This document shows, piece after piece, positions 5,833 to 5,872 of a DNA stretch of 5,872 bases; positions within the stretch are counted from its first letter, which is position 1, and every line of letters starts with the position of its first letter. Origin of the DNA: Verrucomicrobiota bacterium (lineage in GTDB: Bacteria; Verrucomicrobiota; Verrucomicrobiia; Verrucomicrobiales; DEV007); NCBI GenBank assembly GCA_013152075.1, contig JAADHD010000079.1:1-5872 (forward strand). The letters are read 5' to 3'. A program made the translations under genes and the position numbers. Under the pieces are notes generated by a model, which saw only the letters and a program-made list of their open reading frames with translations, had not been told where the DNA came from and did no database searches.

Positions 5833-5872
5833 ACCCATGCGGAACGCATGGAAGTCCTTTTTAAGGTGTGGA
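5828..5872 (+). CDS. Start of a possible transposase ORF, cut by the window edge
   Basis: From the ATG at 5828 the frame is open to the end of the window (15 codons, M-T-T-H-A-E-R-M-E-V-L-F-K-V-W). An internal in-frame ATG at 5849 would be an alternative start. Position in the element suggests an IstA-like transposase, but the piece is too short to recognise. Another frame from the ATG at 5837 is also open, so even the frame is uncertain. Confidence 0.3.
5835..5851 (+). promoter_or_regulatory. Perfect short hairpin at the start of the IS ORF
   Basis: CCATGCG (5835-5841) and CGCATGG (5845-5851) pair perfectly around GAA. In RNA this is a stable 7-bp stem that covers the candidate ATGs at 5837 and 5849 and lies just after the one at 5828. 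It may limit transposase translation from transcripts entering from the polymerase gene. There is no T-run within the next few bases beyond CCTTTTTAAGG at 5857-5867, so termination is less likely. Confidence 0.4.

Larger units (their letters stand above)
5785..5872 (+). mobile_element. Left end of an IS21-like insertion sequence (partial)
   Basis: Right after the point where the polymerase homology breaks, the sequence begins TGTGTAACGACAAC and then carries two near-identical repeats containing a TAAAA-TGACC core, followed by an ORF that leaves the window. Multiple short repeats at the ends and a 5' TG are features of IS21-family elements, and CAACTAAAAATGACC-like repeats are familiar from that family. 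The exact first base may be 5785 or 5787. The transposase body, right end and target duplication lie outside the window, so the family is a best guess. Confidence 0.6.

Overview
The window reads as a piece of chromosome from a Verrucomicrobia (PVC superphylum) bacterium. Three things point there: a Tat-exported DUF1501 protein of the kind abundant in Planctomycetes and Verrucomicrobia, two exported SGNH/GDSL hydrolases, and a near-perfect match to the LexA operator described for Verrucomicrobia (TGTTC-N4-GAACA, recalled from the literature) in front of an error-prone polymerase gene. This placement is inferred; there is no rRNA or other phylogenetic marker here.

Layout from left to right. Positions 1-103 hold no recognisable gene. 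A TesA-like SGNH hydrolase, probably a lipoprotein, lies on the minus strand (104-718). A divergent 228-bp region (719-946) carries two copies of an 11-bp direct repeat 21 bp apart, then a run of inverted repeats that could form alternative hairpins in the leader of the plus-strand DUF1501 gene (947-2260). A 188-bp convergent spacer follows. Next are two minus-strand genes only 16-25 bp apart, probably co-transcribed: a DUF2007-type protein with a C-terminal zinc ribbon (3311-3712), then a membrane-anchored DUF3859 protein (2449-3294). Upstream of them on the same strand is a second exported SGNH hydrolase (3901-4722), whose start region sits in a 20-bp palindrome. A divergent spacer with the LexA-type box separates it from a plus-strand Y-family DNA polymerase gene (4844-5791).

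The polymerase gene is broken. The palm, fingers, thumb and the first part of the little-finger domain are intact, with the catalytic D11/D106/E107 present. The frame then runs into what looks like the left end of an IS21-like insertion sequence: two copies of a 19-bp repeat, a short perfect hairpin, and the opening of an ORF that leaves the window. The stop codon is formed at the insertion junction.

How the parts fit: the left two-thirds is an envelope or exported-protein neighbourhood (two SGNH hydrolases, the Tat-exported DUF1501 protein, a membrane-anchored DUF3859 protein), possibly tied to polysaccharide or ester breakdown, though nothing in the sequence fixes a substrate. The right end is an SOS-controlled translesion polymerase inactivated or altered by a transposon. 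I see no CRISPR array, tRNA, rRNA or complete mobile element. The best leads are the LexA box, the IS disruption, and the leader structures upstream of the DUF1501 gene.
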